Notes: a model not told the origin generated them from the sequence alone. Counted from the first letter of the stretch, positions 15,172 to 23,781 are shown. The stretch is 64,000 nt of DNA from Streptomyces sp. WAC 01529 (GCF_003945545.1 NZ_CP029617.1:7653001-7717000), one strand, 5' to 3'. Program-made: numbers and translations.

Positions 15172-16371
15172 ATGTGTGACGACGAGTTGATACCGCCGAG
15201 CGCGGACATGACGGAGGAACAGTGGCTGCGGGCGGACCCGGCGCTCGCCGAAGGGCCGGTGGGGGAGCGGGTCCGGGAGATGCGGGCGCCCCGGCGGCGG
15301 ACCGTGCTCGGCGGCGTGGTCGCGGGGGCCGCGGCGCTGGCGGTCCTGCCGGGCGGGTCGCAGGCCCCCGCGGCGGCGGCCGCCCGCACCGGGAAGTTCC
15401 CGCTGCCGACCGGCCCCGGCAGGTCGGGGGAGTACGCGGTGCTCCTCACCGGCGACGCGGGTACCGGCGAGGAGGCGCAGCACGCGGTGGCCGCGGCGGC
15501 GCGCGAGGTCTGCCGCGCCGAAGGGGTCGGCCTCGCCGTGGGCCTCGGCGACAACATCTACGAGAACGGCCCCGAGTCCGCCGACGACTCGGAGTTCCGC
15601 ACCAAGTTCGAGGAGCCCAACGCCGGTGTGGACATCCCCTGGCTGATGGTCCTCGGCAACCACGACTGCTCCGGTCTCATCCCGGGCAGCGGCGGCGACC
15701 CCTCACGCGGTGACCGCGAGGTCGCGTACGCCAAGGCATCACCCCGCTGGTACATGCCGAGCCGCTACTACAACGTGGCGCTGCCCGCGGCCCGCGAGGG
15801 TGATCCGCTGGTGGAGTTCTTCGCCATCGACACCAACCCCGTCGCCTCGTACGTCGCCCAACTCGACCCGCACTACCGGTGGAACGGCCCCTACATGCGC
15901 GAGCAGCGGCGCTGGCTGGACGGCGCACTCAAGGCGTCACGGGCACGCTGGAAGATCGTCCTCGGCCACCACCCGTACCTCAACAACGGCAAGCACGGCA
16001 GCGCCGGTTCGTACGACGGCTTCGAGATCGGTCACTACACCAGCGGCATCCACCTCAAGGAGCTGTACGAGGAGGTGGTGTGCGGCAGAGCCGACCTGAT
16101 CCTGTCCGGGCACGACCACACGCTCCAGATCCTGGAGCCCACCACCCGCACCGGCGGCACCCGGCAGATCGTGTGCGGGGCCGCCGCCAAGTCCGGTGAC
16201 GGCAAGGCCCACTTCGGGCACCCCGCGAGCTGGCAGAACTTCTCCGACCACGGCTTCATGGTCCTGAAGGTGTCCGAGCGGGCGATGACCGTGGACGCGT
16301 ACACCGTCGATGTCGCCACCCGCGAGGCGCGCCTGGCGCACAGCCTGAAGGCCAAGTTCAGCCGAGGGTGA
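15172..16371 (+). CDS. Tat-exported calcineurin-like metallophosphoesterase
   Basis: 399 residues. A 40-residue N-terminal extension precedes RRRTVLGGVVAGAAALAVLPGG, a twin-arginine signal, unusually far in. The metallophosphatase motifs are in order: LLTGDAGTG, GLGDNIYENG, VLGNHDC, GHHPYLNNGKHG and SGHDHTLQIL, giving a full dinuclear metal site. This resembles tartrate-resistant/purple acid phosphatase-like exported enzymes that hydrolyse phosphomonoesters or diesters. Its 3' end overlaps the convergent dehydrogenase gene by 14 bp. The substrate is unknown. Confidence 0.87.
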   Translation: MCDDELIPPSADMTEEQWLRADPALAEGPVGERVREMRAPRRRTVLGGVVAGAAALAVLPGGSQAPAAAAARTGKFPLPTGPGRSGEYAVLLTGDAGTGEEAQHAVAAAAREVCRAEGVGLAVGLGDNIYENGPESADDSEFRTKFEEPNAGVDIPWLMVLGNHDCSGLIPGSGGDPSRGDREVAYAKASPRWYMPSRYYNVALPAAREGDPLVEFFAIDTNPVASYVAQLDPHYRWNGPYMREQRRWLDGALKASRARWKIVLGHHPYLNNGKHGSAGSYDGFEIGHYTSGIHLKELYEEVVCGRADLILSGHDHTLQILEPTTRTGGTRQIVCGAAAKSGDGKAHFGHPASWQNFSDHGFMVLKVSERAMTVDAYTVDVATREARLAHSLKAKFSRG

Positions 16372-17407
16372 CGACGACCTTGATGTCGTCGTCCTGCTCG
16401 GTGAAGGCCTCCTCGGCGCGCTCCAGCGGGACCCGCCTGGTGATCATCCGCTCCAGCCACGCGCGGTCCGCCTTGGCCAGGGCCTCGGCACCCTGGTGGT
16501 AGTGGCGGAGGTTGGCGTTGACCGAGCCGACGACCACGTCGTTCTCCAGGACCAGGTCCCGGTTGATCGAACCGGCGTCCACCGACAGCTGCCGCCCCGT
16601 GGGTGAGACGCCGGTCAGGCACACGACGCCGTAGGTCGCGGTGCCCGCCATCGCCTCGAAGACGACGGAGCCCGCGCCGGTGGCCTCGATCACCACGTCG
16701 GGCTGGAGCGCGGAGGTCACCTCGGCGATGTCCTCGCTGTGGTAGGTCGCCCCGAGGTCCGTGACCAGCTCCGGCTTCGGGCCCCGGGTGACCCGGTCGA
16801 GTACGTGTACGTCCAGGCCGCGCTGTAGGCCGAGCAGCGCGGCGAGCAGGCCGATCGGCCCCGCCCCGGTGACCAGCACCCGCCGCGGTGCGAACCAGGC
16901 GCGGCCGCCGACCCGCTCCACCTGCTCCCACGCCTTGGCCACCACGGTGGTCGGCTCAAGGAGCACCCCGACCGTCTCCAGGCCGGGGTCGAGCCTGACC
17001 GCGTAATCGCTCTCCACGGTCCACGACCGGCTCGCGTAGCCGTGCCGCTCCTTGATTCCGCGCTCGGTGTAGCGGCCGTTGCGGCACATGTCGAACTCGC
17101 CGCGCGCGCAGGCCCCGCACGGCTGCGGGTCCGGGCGGCGCACCACCCCGACCACCAGGTCACCGGCCGTGAACCCGCTGCCCGACGGTGCCTCGCGCAC
17201 CCGGCCCAGCGACTCGTGGCCGATGACAAGACGGTCCTCGCCGGGCGGCGTCCACCCGTACTCGCCCGCGGCGATCTCCTTGTCCGTCCCGCACACGCCG
17301 ACCGCCAGCCCGTCCACCAGCAGCTCGCCGTCGCCGGGGACCGGGTCGGGCACGTCGCGCACCTCCAGGGAGCGGGCGGTCGAAGGACGGACGGTAAGGG
17401 CGCGCAT
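16358..17407 (-). CDS. Zinc-type glucose 1-dehydrogenase family protein
   Basis: 349-residue medium-chain dehydrogenase of the archaeal glucose dehydrogenase type. Catalytic zinc ligands lie in GVCGTDKEI and IGHES; the structural zinc loop is QPCGACARGEFDMCRNG. The Rossmann motif is VTGAGPIGLLAAL. GIKERHGYASRSWTVESDYAVRLDP is characteristic of glucose dehydrogenases, which oxidise D-glucose with NAD(P)+ to gluconolactone. AGGAGA lies 5 bp before the ATG at 17407; the longer frame to 17470 lacks a ribosome site. It is monocistronic. Confidence 0.85.
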   Translation of the reverse strand: MRALTVRPSTARSLEVRDVPDPVPGDGELLVDGLAVGVCGTDKEIAAGEYGWTPPGEDRLVIGHESLGRVREAPSGSGFTAGDLVVGVVRRPDPQPCGACARGEFDMCRNGRYTERGIKERHGYASRSWTVESDYAVRLDPGLETVGVLLEPTTVVAKAWEQVERVGGRAWFAPRRVLVTGAGPIGLLAALLGLQRGLDVHVLDRVTRGPKPELVTDLGATYHSEDIAEVTSALQPDVVIEATGAGSVVFEAMAGTATYGVVCLTGVSPTGRQLSVDAGSINRDLVLENDVVVGSVNANLRHYHQGAEALAKADRAWLERMITRRVPLERAEEAFTEQDDDIKVVVTLG

Positions 17408-17499
17408 GGCATCTCCTGGTCGGTGGATCCGGCTCCGCTGCGAGTCCCACGAAACCACCACATAATTCACCCAGAGTCCCTCGGGTTTCGCGCGGTGTC

Positions 17500-18534
17500 T
17501 CAGCCGCTGATTCCCGCCGCCACCGGCCGGTGGTCGCTGCCGGTGGCGGGCAGCACCCAGGAGCTGCGCGGCTCCACGCCCCGGACCAGGATCTGGTCGA
17601 TCCGCGCCACCGGGAACCTCGCCGGCCAGCTGAAGCCGAAGCCGTCCCCGGCCGCGTCCTGGGCCGAGCGCAGATGCGAGGTGAGGCCGGCGAACGCGCG
17701 GTCCTCCATGGTGCCGTTCAAGTCACCGAGCAGCACCACCCGTTCGTTGCGCTCGGCGGCGATCGCCTTGGCCAGCGCCTGCGCGCCGCGGTCCCTGCCG
17801 CCGGTCCCGAAGCCGGTTCGGGGAAGCACCCGCACCGAGCCCAGGTGGGCCACGTACACCGCCAGGGGGCCCTCGTCCGTGGCCACCGTGGTGCGCAGCG
17901 CCCGGTTGTAGGCCATCTTGACGGCGGCTGGCTTGGTGGCCGCCAGTGGCCCGTAGTCCATCAGGGTGTCGACCGGGCGGGTGTCCGACAGCGGCAGCTT
18001 GCTCCACAGCCCGACCGTGCCCCGCACGGTGTGGTGCGGATACTCCTGCGCCAGCTCCTTCTCGTACACCGGCTTCGCCCGCGCGGTGATCTCCTGGAGG
18101 GCGAGCACGTCCGCGCCGGAGGCGGCCAGCTCACGGGCGGTGCCCGCCGGGTCGGGGTTCTCGGCGCCGACGTTGTGGCTGACCACGGTGAGATCGCCGC
18201 CCGAGCGGGACTTGTCGGTGAGCAGCCCGCCGAAGAAGCTCAGCCACACCACGACCGGCAGCAGCAGCGCGACCAGCGCGGAGGCGGAACGGCGCCACAA
18301 CGCCCCGGCCAGCAGTACCGGGATGCCCAGGCCGAACCACGGCAGGAAGGTCTCCACCAGGCTGCCGACACCCCCGCGGTCCGTGAGCTGTGCGTGCAGC
18401 AGCATGAGCAGACCCAGCAGCAGCGCGAGCACCGCGAACACCGGGCCGCGCCTCCAGGGTCCGGGACCCGCCTGACTGGTCGGCTCCGTCGTCTCGGCGT
18501 GCACGATCGCCTCTTCCTGCTCGCTACCGATCAC
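17500..18534 (-). CDS. vanJ: VanJ/StaP-like membrane endonuclease/exonuclease/phosphatase family protein
   Basis: 344 residues. Three N-terminal membrane helices (about 30-110: RRGPVFAVLALLLGLLMLL, GLGIPVLLAGALW, SALVALLLPVVVWLSFFGGLL) precede an extracytoplasmic EEP domain with SHNVGAENPDP, LALQEITA, VVLLGDLNGTM and GSDHRPV. This is the exact layout of VanJ/StaP, which protect Streptomyces against teicoplanin-type lipoglycopeptides, probably by dephosphorylating lipid carriers. The GTG start overlaps the vanY stop by 4 bp (GTGA); a GTG at 18504 behind GGAAGAGG is the alternative. Family assignment is from architecture; I infer role from linkage to vanY and vanRS. Confidence 0.8.
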   Translation of the reverse strand: MIGSEQEEAIVHAETTEPTSQAGPGPWRRGPVFAVLALLLGLLMLLHAQLTDRGGVGSLVETFLPWFGLGIPVLLAGALWRRSASALVALLLPVVVWLSFFGGLLTDKSRSGGDLTVVSHNVGAENPDPAGTARELAASGADVLALQEITARAKPVYEKELAQEYPHHTVRGTVGLWSKLPLSDTRPVDTLMDYGPLAATKPAAVKMAYNRALRTTVATDEGPLAVYVAHLGSVRVLPRTGFGTGGRDRGAQALAKAIAAERNERVVLLGDLNGTMEDRAFAGLTSHLRSAQDAAGDGFGFSWPARFPVARIDQILVRGVEPRSSWVLPATGSDHRPVAAGISG

Positions 18535-19160
18535 TTCTGCATCCTCGGGTCCTGGGTGGGGTCGGCGTACATCTGCGGGCAACCGCGCCCGATCGCTTCG
18601 GGCCGCAGTTCGTAGTGCCAGGGTTCGTTCCGGTAGATCTGACAGAGTCCGTACGCGGCGCCGTGCTCGGAAAGCCACGCCGTCGCGGGGGAGCGCCCTA
18701 TGTCGACCGCCTCCCCCGACACATGGGGGGACGTCTTCGCGGTGGCCACCCAACGGGCGGCCTCGGCTTCGGACCCGTACTCGGCGATCGCCTCGCGCAG
18801 CAGCCGCTCCTGGTACCGCGGGGAACGCCAGCCGCCGTTGACGTAGAGGGAGACTCCCTCGCTCGCGGCTTTCTCCGCGGCCCTGCGGAGGGCCTCGAGT
18901 AATTCCGGATCGAGCTTTGCCACAGCCGGAACGTCCTCGTCGAAGACCGTGGTGCCGTCGGGGACGGCACCGTGGGCGAATTTCGAGGGCGGGGCAGCCG
19001 AGGAGGAAGGGGAATGGGAGGAAGGAGGGGACGACGAGGAGTTCTGCGCCTGATATCCGAGGGTCGCGGCGATCGCCGCGATGACGGCTGCCACGCCGAC
19101 GACAAGGCGTCGGTGAAGGGGGCCGGTCGAGGTCCGCGCTGAGAGTGGTGGCTGATTCAT
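18531..19160 (-). CDS. vanY: VanY-type D-alanyl-D-alanine carboxypeptidase with TTA codon
   Basis: 209 residues. N-terminal membrane anchor (about 20-38, VVGVAAVIAAIAATLGYQA), a Ser/Pro-rich linker, then the VanY/VanX M15 domain. Zinc ligands are His and Asp of SPHVSGEAVDIG and His of EPWHYEL; YVNGGWRSPRYQ is the substrate block. It trims the terminal D-Ala from peptidoglycan pentapeptides, removing the glycopeptide target. The ATG at 19160 was chosen over an upstream TTG. A Leu codon at 18900-18902 is TTA, so translation should need the bldA tRNA. It leads a vanY-vanJ operon divergent from vanRS. Confidence 0.85.
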   Translation of the reverse strand: MNQPPLSARTSTGPLHRRLVVGVAAVIAAIAATLGYQAQNSSSSPPSSHSPSSSAAPPSKFAHGAVPDGTTVFDEDVPAVAKLDPELLEALRRAAEKAASEGVSLYVNGGWRSPRYQERLLREAIAEYGSEAEAARWVATAKTSPHVSGEAVDIGRSPATAWLSEHGAAYGLCQIYRNEPWHYELRPEAIGRGCPQMYADPTQDPRMQK

Positions 19161-19247
19161 GCCGCCAGTCAAGGCAGTGCGGTGTTGCCGGCCCGTATGG
19201 GATTTTCGATACGCCGGCGATATGCGCGGGCTCGTAGCATCGAGACC
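19161..19247. promoter_or_regulatory. Divergent vanY / vanR promoter region
   Basis: 87 bp between the vanY and vanR starts, noticeably AT-richer than its surroundings around 19195-19225 (GTATGGGATTTTCGATACG then GCCGGCGATATGC). Both promoters and any VanR boxes must lie here. A TAGCAT near 19235 is a candidate -10 for vanR. I could not define a clean repeat that would be the VanR site. Confidence 0.5.
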
Positions 19248-19943
19248 ATGCGCGTGTTGATCGTCGAGGACGAACCCTTTCTGGCGGAGGCCATCCGCGA
19301 CGGCCTACGCCTGGAAGCGATCGCGGCCGACATCGCGGGAGACGGTGGCACGGCTCTGGAAATGCTGAGCGTCAACGCCTACGACATCGCCGTCCTCGAC
19401 CGCGACATCCCCGGACCGAACGGTGACGAGATCGCGGCACGCATCGTCGCCTCCGGAACCGGCATGCCGATCCTCATGCTCACCGCCGCCGACCGTCTCG
19501 ACGACAAGGCGTCCGGGTTCGAACTCGGCGCCGACGACTACCTGACGAAACCCTTCGCACTCCAGGAACTCGCCCTCAGGCTCAGGGCGCTCGACCGCAG
19601 ACGCGCCCACAGCAGACCGCCCGTGCGGGAGATCGCGAGACTGCGGCTCGACCCGTTCCGCCGCGAGGTCTACCGGGACGGCCGCTATGTCGCCCTGACC
19701 AGGAAGCAGTTCGCCGTGCTCGACGTCCTGGTCGCCGCCGAAGGCGGTGTCGTCAGCGCCGAGGAACTCCTGGAGCGCGCGTGGGACGCGAACGCCGACC
19801 CGTTCACCAACGCCGTGCGCATCACCGTCTCGGCACTGCGCAAACGGCTCGGCGAGCCCTGGGTCATCGCCACCGTGCCGGGCGTCGGCTACCGCATCGA
19901 CACGGCACCCGGCACCGGACCTCAGGGAGGCGGGCGTGGATAG
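19248..19943 (+). CDS. vanR: VanR-type OmpR-family response regulator
   Basis: 231 residues. Receiver domain 1-118: acidic VEDEP at 6-10, phosphoacceptor D51 in AVLDRDIPG, the Thr in MLTAAD and the Lys of LTKPF. A winged-helix OmpR domain follows, about 130-222, with VSALRKRLGEPWVIATVPGVGYRID at its end. The sequence closely follows Streptomyces coelicolor VanR as I remember it. It should activate the divergent vanY-vanJ operon when phosphorylated by VanS in response to a glycopeptide. The gene overlaps vanS by 8 bp. Confidence 0.85.
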   Translation: MRVLIVEDEPFLAEAIRDGLRLEAIAADIAGDGGTALEMLSVNAYDIAVLDRDIPGPNGDEIAARIVASGTGMPILMLTAADRLDDKASGFELGADDYLTKPFALQELALRLRALDRRRAHSRPPVREIARLRLDPFRREVYRDGRYVALTRKQFAVLDVLVAAEGGVVSAEELLERAWDANADPFTNAVRITVSALRKRLGEPWVIATVPGVGYRIDTAPGTGPQGGGRG

Positions 19944-21060
19944 GGCGCCCGGGCTGAGCGTGCGCGTCAAACTCACCCTCAGCTACGCCGGCTTCCTCAT
20001 GGTCGCGGGCGCCATGCTGCTCGCCACCGTGTGGGTGTTCCTCCTGCGCAACGTCCCCGACGACTGGAACCGCCGACTACTCCACGAGAACCCCAACCGC
20101 CAGCTCCTCCTGCACAGCTTCGCCCCGGCGGCAGCGGCCGTACTGGCGTTCCTGCTCGTATTCGGCCTGCTCGGGGGGTGGATCCTCGCCGGCCGCATGC
20201 TCGCCCCGCTGACCCGGATCACGGAGGCCACCCGCACCGCGACGAACGGCTCACTCTCCCACCGGATCCAACTGCCGGGCCGCAAGGACGAGTTCCGCGA
20301 ACTCGCCGACGCCTTCGACATGATGCTCGTACGGCTCGAAGCACACGTCGCCGAACAGCGGCGCTTCGCGGCCAACGCCTCGCACGAGCTGCGCACCCCG
20401 CTGGCGATCTCGAAGGCACTGCTCGACGTGGCCCGCACCGATCCGCACCACGACACCGGCGAACTCGTCGACCGCCTCCACGCCGTCAACACCCGCGCCA
20501 TCGACCTCACCGAGGCGCTGCTCCTGCTCAGCCGCGCCGACCAGCGGTCCTTCACCCTGGAGTACGTCGACCTGTCCCTCGTCGCCGAAGAAGCCACCGA
20601 GACGCTCCTGCCCCTGGCGGAACAGTACGGCGTCACCCTGGAGACCAGCGGCGAGATCGCCTGCACGCGGGGGTCACCGGCGCTCCTGCTGCAACTGGCC
20701 ACGAACCTCGTGCACAACGCGATCGTCCACAACCTGCCCGGACAGGGGACGGTGTGGGTCCATACCGGCATCCGGACCGGGGTCCATACAGGCGTCCATA
20801 GCGGCGGCGTCCGTACCGAGACGGTGGTACTCACCGTCGAGAACACCGGCGAGAAGCTCACCCCGAAGCTGACCTCGACCCTCACCGAACCGTTCCTGCG
20901 CGGCACCCGGCGCGTCCACGCCGACGGCGCGGGCGTCGGCCTCGGCCTGGCGATCGTCCAGACCATGACACGGGCGCACGACGGAACGCTCACCCTCACC
21001 CCGCGCCCCGACGGCGGGCTCCGCGTCACCGTGGAACTGCCCGCGGCCCGCCCCCGCTGA
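19936..21060 (+). CDS. vanS: VanS-type sensor histidine kinase
   Basis: 374 residues from a GTG with GGGAGG upstream. Membrane helices at about 15-37 and 65-85 enclose a short external loop of about 27 residues (PDDWNRRLLHENPNRQ), where S. coelicolor VanS senses drug. Then HAMP (about 86-140), HisKA with H150 in NASHELRTPL, and the ATPase domain with LATNLVHNAIVHN, ENTGEKL and GVGLGLAIV. Between the N box and the ENTGE box it carries an extra His/Thr-Gly/Val repeat (about 275-294). It pairs with VanR in one operon; the loop sequence will determine which glycopeptides it detects. Confidence 0.85.
   Translation: MDRAPGLSVRVKLTLSYAGFLMVAGAMLLATVWVFLLRNVPDDWNRRLLHENPNRQLLLHSFAPAAAAVLAFLLVFGLLGGWILAGRMLAPLTRITEATRTATNGSLSHRIQLPGRKDEFRELADAFDMMLVRLEAHVAEQRRFAANASHELRTPLAISKALLDVARTDPHHDTGELVDRLHAVNTRAIDLTEALLLLSRADQRSFTLEYVDLSLVAEEATETLLPLAEQYGVTLETSGEIACTRGSPALLLQLATNLVHNAIVHNLPGQGTVWVHTGIRTGVHTGVHSGGVRTETVVLTVENTGEKLTPKLTSTLTEPFLRGTRRVHADGAGVGLGLAIVQTMTRAHDGTLTLTPRPDGGLRVTVELPAARPR
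20758..20820 (+). repeat. Short tandem repeat inside vanS ATPase domain
   Basis: In-frame copies of GTCCATACCGGC-like units code HTGIRTGVHTGVHSGGVRTE. The units alternate GTCCATA and CCGGAC/GGCGTC blocks and lie in the surface strand region after the N box, so the kinase can probably tolerate them. Confidence 0.6.
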
Positions 21061-21101
21061 AGGGGCCCACGGCGGCCGGACCGCCGCGGGCCCCGCGCTC
21101 G

Positions 21102-21428
21102 TCAGCGGCCGAGCGCCTTCTTCAGCTGCTGCTTGTTCATCGACGAGCGGCCGTCGATGTTCTTCTTCTTCGCCTCTTCGTAGAGCTGGTCCTTCGTGGG
21201 GCCCTGGGCGCCGCTGTGCGAGCGCTCGCCGCCGCGCTGCGAGGCGGACTTCGGGTCCTTCGTCGACGTCCTGCTCGCGGTCTTGGACTCGCCCGAGCGG
21301 GCCCGCTCCTTGTTGACCGTCCGGGCCGCGATCTCCTTGGCCCGGCTCTTGGAGGCGCCGCGGTCCTCGGCGCTCTCCTTGATGTGTTCGTACTGACGCT
21401 CACGCTTGTTGCTGGATCCAGCCGGCAT
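21102..21428 (-). CDS. Small charged 'plasmid stabilization'-type protein with Rho_N-like end
   Basis: 108 residues, very rich in Lys, Arg, Glu and Ser: KRERQYEHIKESAEDRGASKSRAKEIAARTVNKERARSGES at the start, and TKDQLYEEAKKKNIDGRSSMNKQQLKKALGR at the end. The C-terminal 30 residues match the Rho termination factor N-terminal (SAP-like) nucleic-acid-binding fold. Streptomyces homologues are named plasmid stabilization proteins without experimental basis. It is probably a DNA or RNA binding stress protein. It is convergent with vanS. Confidence 0.75.
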   Translation of the reverse strand: MPAGSSNKRERQYEHIKESAEDRGASKSRAKEIAARTVNKERARSGESKTASRTSTKDPKSASQRGGERSHSGAQGPTKDQLYEEAKKKNIDGRSSMNKQQLKKALGR

Positions 21429-21447
21429 GGTGACCTCGCTCTCTCAT

Positions 21448-21479
21448 GGCCACCGGACACACTGCGTGCTCCGGTGGCC
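21448..21479 (-). terminator. Hairpin between SDR and small charged protein genes
   Basis: GGCCACCGGA pairs with TCCGGTGGCC over a 12-nt loop. It lies 53 bp past the SDR stop on the minus strand and upstream of the next gene, and could end the ADH-SDR transcript. Confidence 0.5.
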
Positions 21480-21531
21480 TCCTTTCGGGCATATCGCCCA
21501 GTTTCGGCCCCCCTGTGCCCGGACGTCCCGC

Positions 21532-22545
21532 TCACCCCTTCGGGGTGTCCCCGTCCCGCTCGTTGTATGCGTCGGCGGCCCGTTCGTTCATCGCGCTCCC
21601 GGCCCGCTGGACGGTGCCGGCCACCGGCCCCCGGGGCGGGTCGATGTCCTTGCCCTCCCGCATACCCCGGGGGTGAGCGGGCGCCGCGGGCAGGAACCGC
21701 GCGGCGACGCCGCTCAGCCGGGTGGTCGTGGCCGGGGCGAGCCCGTGCGCCAGGTCGGCGACGCGCGCCCCGGGGGTGAGCACGAGGCGGGCCCGGCGCC
21801 GGACGGTGGCCCGCACGATCCGCTCGGCGGCGCGCTGCGCGTTCATCGACACCAGCGGGGCGCCCGCCAGCGTGGAGAACCACCCGTACTCCCGGTCCTG
21901 CGCGCCGCCGAACTCGGCGTGCAGATGCGAGCCGGTGCGCATCAGACCGGGGTATACGGCCGTCACGCTCACCCCGGACCCCGCCGTCTCGGCCCGCAGC
22001 CCCTCCGCGAGCGTGCCGACCGCGGCCTTGGCGCAGGCGTAGGGCAGCAGATGCGGAACGCCGAGGAGCCCGCCCACGGACGAGATCAGCGCCAGCCGCC
22101 CGCCGCCGGGGCTCTCCCTGAGGTAGGGGAGGGCCTCCAGCGACGCGTGCAGGGCGCCCTGGAAGATCGAGCGCATCGCGTCGTCGAAGTCCTCGGCCCG
22201 CAGCGACTCCAGCGGAGCGACCTGGATGATGCCCGCGTTCGCGATGACGAGATCGACGCCGCCGCAGTCCCTGTCGGCGGAGGCGAACAGCTCCCGCACG
22301 GCCGCTTGGTCCCGGACATCGCAGATCGCCGTACGCACCCTGGCCCGCGGCTGCCGGTGCAGGAGCTTGGCGCGCGCCCGGTCGAGTTCCCCGCGATCGC
22401 GCGCGGCGAGCGTGACGGCGCAGCCCCGGGAGGTCAGCCGGTCCGCCAAGAGGAGGCCGAGGCCGCGCGAACCGCCGGTCACGACGGCCGACCGCCCGCT
22501 CAGATCGTCGACAGCCCGGCCGCGGGGAGCTGATGCCTGGCGCAC
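21532..22545 (-). CDS. SDR family oxidoreductase
   Basis: 337 residues from a GTG with AAGGAG 6 bp upstream. It has a classical short-chain dehydrogenase core: cofactor loop TGGSRGLG (about 23-30), NAG in VIANAGII, catalytic Ser in LISSVGG and YxxxK as YACAK. The C-terminal 60 residues are a Pro/Arg/Gly-rich extension outside the fold. It resembles SDRs that act on lipids or hydroxy acids; the substrate is unknown. It starts 23 bp after the alcohol dehydrogenase gene, so they form one operon. Confidence 0.82.
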   Translation of the reverse strand: MRQASAPRGRAVDDLSGRSAVVTGGSRGLGLLLADRLTSRGCAVTLAARDRGELDRARAKLLHRQPRARVRTAICDVRDQAAVRELFASADRDCGGVDLVIANAGIIQVAPLESLRAEDFDDAMRSIFQGALHASLEALPYLRESPGGGRLALISSVGGLLGVPHLLPYACAKAAVGTLAEGLRAETAGSGVSVTAVYPGLMRTGSHLHAEFGGAQDREYGWFSTLAGAPLVSMNAQRAAERIVRATVRRRARLVLTPGARVADLAHGLAPATTTRLSGVAARFLPAAPAHPRGMREGKDIDPPRGPVAGTVQRAGSAMNERAADAYNERDGDTPKG

Positions 22546-22568
22546 TGGGAACTCCTTGGTCGGCCCGG

Positions 22569-23753
22569 TCACGGGCGGAGAAGGGTCTTGATCATGCTGT
22601 CTTCCTTCGCCTGGAACGTCTCGTACGCCTTGGGGCCCTCCTCCAGGGAGAGGTGGTGGGTGGCGAAGCCGTCGACGCCGAGGGGGTCGTCGTCGGTCAG
22701 CAGCGGGAGGATGTCGTCGACCCAGCGCTTGACGTTGGCCTGGCCCATGCGCAGCTGGAGCTGCTTGTCGAACATCGTCAGGAGCGGCAGCGGATCCGCG
22801 GCCCCGCCGTAGACACCGGAGAGGGAGATCGTGCCGCCGCGGCGGACGATGTCGATCGCCGCGTACAGGGCGCCCAGGCGGTCGACGCCCACCTTCCCCA
22901 TGACCTTCGCGCCGACGGCGTCGGGCAGCATCCCCACGCCCCACTGCGCCGCCTTGACCAGCGGCGCGCCGTGCGCCTCCATGCCGACGGCGTCGATGAC
23001 GGCGTCCGTGCCGCGGCCCTTGGTCAGGTCGCGCACCGCCTCGCCGATGTCCTTGCCGTACCGGCGCAGATCCAGCGCCTTGACGCCGTCCCGGGACGCG
23101 CGGCTCAGCCGTTCGGGGACGAGGTCGACGCCCACCACCAGGCTCGCCCCGCGGTGCAGGGCGATGCGGGCGGCCATCGCGCCGATCGGCCCGAGACCGA
23201 GCACGGTCACGGTGCCGCCGGGCGGGATCGCGGCGTACTCCACGGCCTGCCACGCGGTGGGCAGCACATCGGAGAGGTAGACGAACCGGTCGTCGGGCGG
23301 GCCCTCGGGGACCTTGATGGGAAGCGTGTTGCCGAAGGGCACGCGCAGCAGTTCCGCCTGGCCGCCGGGCACCTGCCCGTACAGCTTGGTGTAGCCGAAG
23401 AGCGAGGCGCCCATGCCCTGCTCGCGGTTCTGTGTCGTCTCGCACTGGGAGTGCAGTCCGGCGTCGCACATGAAGCAGTCGCCGCACGAGACGTTGAACG
23501 GCACGACGACCCGGTCGCCCACCGCCAGCTCCGTCACCCCGGAGCCGATCTCCTCGACGATCCCCATGGGTTCGTGGCCGAGGATGTCACCGGCGTCCAG
23601 ATAGGGCCCCATCACCTCGTACAGGTGCAGGTCCGAACCGCAGATGCCCGTGGACGTCACGCGGACGATCACGTCCGTCGGCTCCTTCAGTACCGGGTCC
23701 GGCACGGTCTCGACCCGCACATCGCGCCTGCCGTGCCACGTCAGTGCCCGCAT
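22569..23753 (-). CDS. Zinc-dependent alcohol dehydrogenase (formaldehyde dehydrogenase-like)
   Basis: 394-residue medium-chain dehydrogenase. Catalytic zinc residues in STGICGSDLHLYE and GHEPMGIVEEIG; structural zinc Cys in SCGDCFMCDAGLHSQC; Rossmann motif LGLGPIGAMAARIA. A long insertion including VGMEAHGAPLVKAAQWGVGMLPD groups it with FdhA-like, glutathione-independent formaldehyde dehydrogenases and related enzymes. GAGGAGAG precedes the ATG at 23753; the 150-residue upstream open frame is not coding-like. It is the first gene of the ADH-SDR pair. Confidence 0.85.
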   Translation of the reverse strand: MRALTWHGRRDVRVETVPDPVLKEPTDVIVRVTSTGICGSDLHLYEVMGPYLDAGDILGHEPMGIVEEIGSGVTELAVGDRVVVPFNVSCGDCFMCDAGLHSQCETTQNREQGMGASLFGYTKLYGQVPGGQAELLRVPFGNTLPIKVPEGPPDDRFVYLSDVLPTAWQAVEYAAIPPGGTVTVLGLGPIGAMAARIALHRGASLVVGVDLVPERLSRASRDGVKALDLRRYGKDIGEAVRDLTKGRGTDAVIDAVGMEAHGAPLVKAAQWGVGMLPDAVGAKVMGKVGVDRLGALYAAIDIVRRGGTISLSGVYGGAADPLPLLTMFDKQLQLRMGQANVKRWVDDILPLLTDDDPLGVDGFATHHLSLEEGPKAYETFQAKEDSMIKTLLRP

Positions 23754-23781
23754 CACTCTCTCCTCGCGGCGGCTGTCGTTC

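Noticed and set aside
11433-15557. A 1374-codon open frame on the minus strand
   Set aside because: It spans the ABC exporter and the GH3 gene in the wrong frame; its composition is the usual Gly/Arg/Asp shadow pattern.
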